Both the position numbers and the translations under genes were made by a program. The notes under the pieces are model-generated. The model saw nothing but the letters and a program-made list of their open reading frames with translations. It made no database searches and had not been told where the DNA came from. A stretch of DNA of 64,000 nucleotides from Leptolyngbyaceae cyanobacterium clean351. Lineage in GTDB: Bacteria > Cyanobacteriota > Cyanobacteriia > DAIDHW01. The stretch is from contig DAIDHW010000001.1 of assembly GCA_027451865.1 (NCBI GenBank), forward strand, positions 306,995-370,994, written 5' to 3'. Shown in pieces: positions 62,439 through 64,000 of the stretch. Position 1 is the stretch's first letter, and each line of letters opens with the position of its first letter.

Positions 62439-64000
62439 GGTGCTTGGTTGTTTGGCGTGTTATTGATAAAAACCGCATTATTCAAGTTCAAAGTCCCCAA
62501 GTTATAGGTGCCACCCCCGTTAGTACCGGCAGTGTTGTCAAAAATGAAGCTATTGCTGACCGTCAGCACATTGCCGGTAAATATTCCCCCACCCAGACTT
62601 AGGGCGTGGTTGCCGGCAATGGAACTACTGCTGAGGGTGAAGGTGCCTAGGTTAAAAACTCCCCCCCCATCCTGACCCGCAGAATTGTTGACGACTAGGC
62701 TATTGGTGACTTGAGCGAAACCAGAGCTCAGGTTGACGACCCCGCCACCACTGGTTACTGCGCTGTTAAATGCAATGGTGGCGCCACTGACTGTAAGGAA
62801 GCCCAGATTAGCGATGCCGGCTCCAAACTGGGCCCGGTTACCGCCGATAGTGCCCCCCTCAATAGTAGTCAGGAAGCCGTTGTTGTTATTCAGGCCACCG
62901 CCACCGCCAAACTGGGCTAGATTGCCGTTAATGGTGTCATTCACTAGGTTCAAGCTACCGATAGCCGCCGTGTCGATGCCACCCCCGTTATCCACAGCGG
63001 TGTTGTTAGCAATCAAGGCGTAGGAGGTAACAAGAGCACCATTATTCTCGACTCCGCCCCCGTTTCCCCTAGCAGAGTTGCCAGTTATCAGGCCACTGTT
63101 GACGGTTAGGTTACCGCCGTTGCTGAGACCACCGCCGTTGGCCGCAGTGCTGTTGATGATCGTGTCGTTGGTGAGGGTGAGGTTGGCGCCGGCTACGTTG
63201 TCGATGGCTCCTCCATTTCCTTGAGCGGTATTACCGTTGAATACTGCATCGAGGATATTGGCGGTGTTGGTGTTCTCGAGGGCTCCGCCGTTGCCGCTAG
63301 CTTGGTTGTTGGTGAAGGTGCCGCCAATGATGTTCAGGAGGCCATTGTTGTTGATGGCTCCGCCCTTGGTGGCTCGGTTGCCAAGCAGCAGGTTGTTGGT
63401 AAGGGTGAGGCTACTGCTATTTGGGTTATCAATTGCGCCGCCGTTTGCTTGAGCGGTGTTGTTGATGATCTGGCTGTTGCTGATGCTGGCGTTGTTGAGG
63501 TTCTCGATGCCGCCGCCGTTGCCCGCTGCTTGGTTAGCGGCAATGGTGTCGGCGTTGAGGGTGAGGGTGCCGTTGTTGTTGATACCTCCACCCCCCTGGG
63601 CGCTGTTGTTGTTGATGGTGCTGTTGTTGAGTAGGGCGGTGCCGTTGTTGTTGAGGCCGCCGCCGGTATGGGCACTGTTGCCGGTGATGGTGCTGTTGCT
63701 AACGGTTAGGGTGCCGTAGTTATTGATGCCCCCACCGTTTTGGACGGCAGCATTATTGGCAATGGTGGTGCCGTTGACTGTGAGGGTGCTGCTGTTTTCT
63801 AGGCCCCCACCACTGGTACCGCTAAAGTCTGCAGCTATCACCCCGCCGTTGAGGGTGAGGGTGCCGGTGTTGTTGATGGCTCCTCCACCCCCTGACGGGG
63901 CGCTGTTGTTGCTGAGGGAGGTGCTGCTGACTAGGGCGGTGCCGCTGTTGTTGAGGCCCCCGCCGGCGCCGTACTGGGCAGTGTTGCCTGTGATGGTGCT
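62435..64000 (-). CDS. Large right-handed beta-helix repeat protein (5' end outside window)
   Basis: The minus-strand frame is open from the right edge to a stop at 62435, giving at least 521 residues of C-terminal sequence. It consists almost entirely of ~20-27-residue repeats with the pattern GGG(I/L)xNxGTLTLxxSTIxxNxA (for example GGGINNYGTLTVSNSTITGN). This is the polymorphic outer-membrane-protein / parallel beta-helix type seen in secreted adhesins. Composition is dominated by Asn, Gly, Thr and Ser, with no Cys. The end (NLNNAVFINNTPNNQAP) lacks a PEP-CTERM, LPXTG or autotransporter barrel. The signal peptide would lie beyond the window. Confidence 0.85.
   Translation of the reverse strand, partial: STITGNTAQYGAGGGLNNSGTALVSSTSLSNNSAPSGGGGAINNTGTLTLNGGVIAADFSGTSGGGLENSSTLTVNGTTIANNAAVQNGGGINNYGTLTVSNSTITGNSAHTGGGLNNNGTALLNNSTINNNSAQGGGGINNNGTLTLNADTIAANQAAGNGGGIENLNNASISNSQIINNTAQANGGAIDNPNSSSLTLTNNLLLGNRATKGGAINNNGLLNIIGGTFTNNQASGNGGALENTNTANILDAVFNGNTAQGNGGAIDNVAGANLTLTNDTIINSTAANGGGLSNGGNLTVNSGLITGNSARGNGGGVENNGALVTSYALIANNTAVDNGGGIDTAAIGSLNLVNDTINGNLAQFGGGGGLNNNNGFLTTIEGGTIGGNRAQFGAGIANLGFLTVSGATIAFNSAVTSGGGVVNLSSGFAQVTNSLVVNNSAGQDGGGVFNLGTFTLSSSSIAGNHALSLGGGIFTGNVLTVSNSFIFDNTAGTNGGGTYNLGTLNLNNAVFINNTPNNQAP
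62880..64000. repeat. Degenerate tandem DNA repeats within the beta-helix gene
   Basis: On the plus strand, units such as GTTGTTGATGGCTCCTCC and CCGTTGTTGTTGA recur every ~60-80 bp with drift, being the coding repeats of the beta-helix protein. Similarity rises toward the right end (63300-64000), where GTTGTTG-rich segments are nearly identical. Such DNA is prone to length change by slippage and recombination. Confidence 0.75.

Noticed and set aside
62880..64000. CRISPR-like periodic repeats at the right end
   Set aside because: Units are degenerate, in frame and encode beta-helix coils; there are no identical repeats with unique spacers.

Overview
The window is chromosomal DNA of a unicellular-type beta-cyanobacterium. 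The evidence is a complete beta-carboxysome operon (ccmK-ccmK-ccmL-ccmM-ccmN-ccmO), an NDH-1 CO2-uptake module (ndhF4-ndhD4-cupB type), the cyanobacterial alkane pair (acyl-ACP reductase and aldehyde-deformylating oxygenase), DesA, ClpR plus ClpP3-type ClpP, a PedR-like regulator and a glutamine (glnA-motif) riboswitch. The DNA is GC-rich and densely packed, with many 1-50 nt gene overlaps and many GTG/TTG starts. I cannot name the species. No tRNA, rRNA, CRISPR array, IS element or prophage was seen.

Layout. 1-4.9 kb: a truncated membrane-anchored protein, a CbiG-CobJ fusion, a holin-like membrane protein, a PedR-like regulator and hisS. 4.9-13.6 kb: the carbon-concentrating locus, with cupB, ndhD and ndhF on the minus strand divergent from ccmKKLMNO on the plus strand. 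13.6-16.7 kb: three glycosyltransferases. 16.7-20.3 kb: the most unusual region. A glutamine riboswitch precedes a 71-residue one-TM protein; convergent to it, on the minus strand, lie an APC-type permease behind a perfect NtcA box, a 52-residue one-TM protein and two PII paralogues with enlarged T-loops. 20.3-24.9 kb: purQ, a GIY-YIG protein, minE, minD, minC, a PDZ-less HtrA protease and rpsP. 24.9-36.9 kb: a hybrid sensor kinase, sugar-type ABC components, tldD/tldE, an ABC exporter, accA, the alkane genes and a J-domain protein. 37-47 kb: clpP and clpR, an Nramp-like transporter behind duplicated Fur-type boxes, cobH, cobL, mnmG, a PilP/GspC-like protein, a PspA-like coiled coil, desA and a Ni/Co transporter. 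47-64 kb: an SLH porin, ftsZ, ftsQ, panD, ppa, a beta-helix/RidA fusion, a dienelactone hydrolase, a transglutaminase-like protein, rsmH, ligA, SRP RNA, an LCP protein, a mannose-1-phosphate guanylyltransferase, a FemAB-like acyltransferase, and a large beta-helix repeat protein that runs off the right end.

How the parts fit together. NDH-1MS' with CupB hydrates CO2 to bicarbonate in the cytosol, and the adjacent ccm operon builds the compartment that consumes it. The PII/permease locus carries two independent nitrogen-status inputs, the NtcA box and the glutamine riboswitch, plus predicted effector-binding PII proteins. This suggests a transporter gated by PII variants, analogous to AmtB-GlnK but with an APC-family carrier; that is inference. 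Cobalamin genes (cobJ, cobH, cobL) and a Ni/Co permease are scattered through the window. All functional calls rest on reading the translated sequences; no database search was run.
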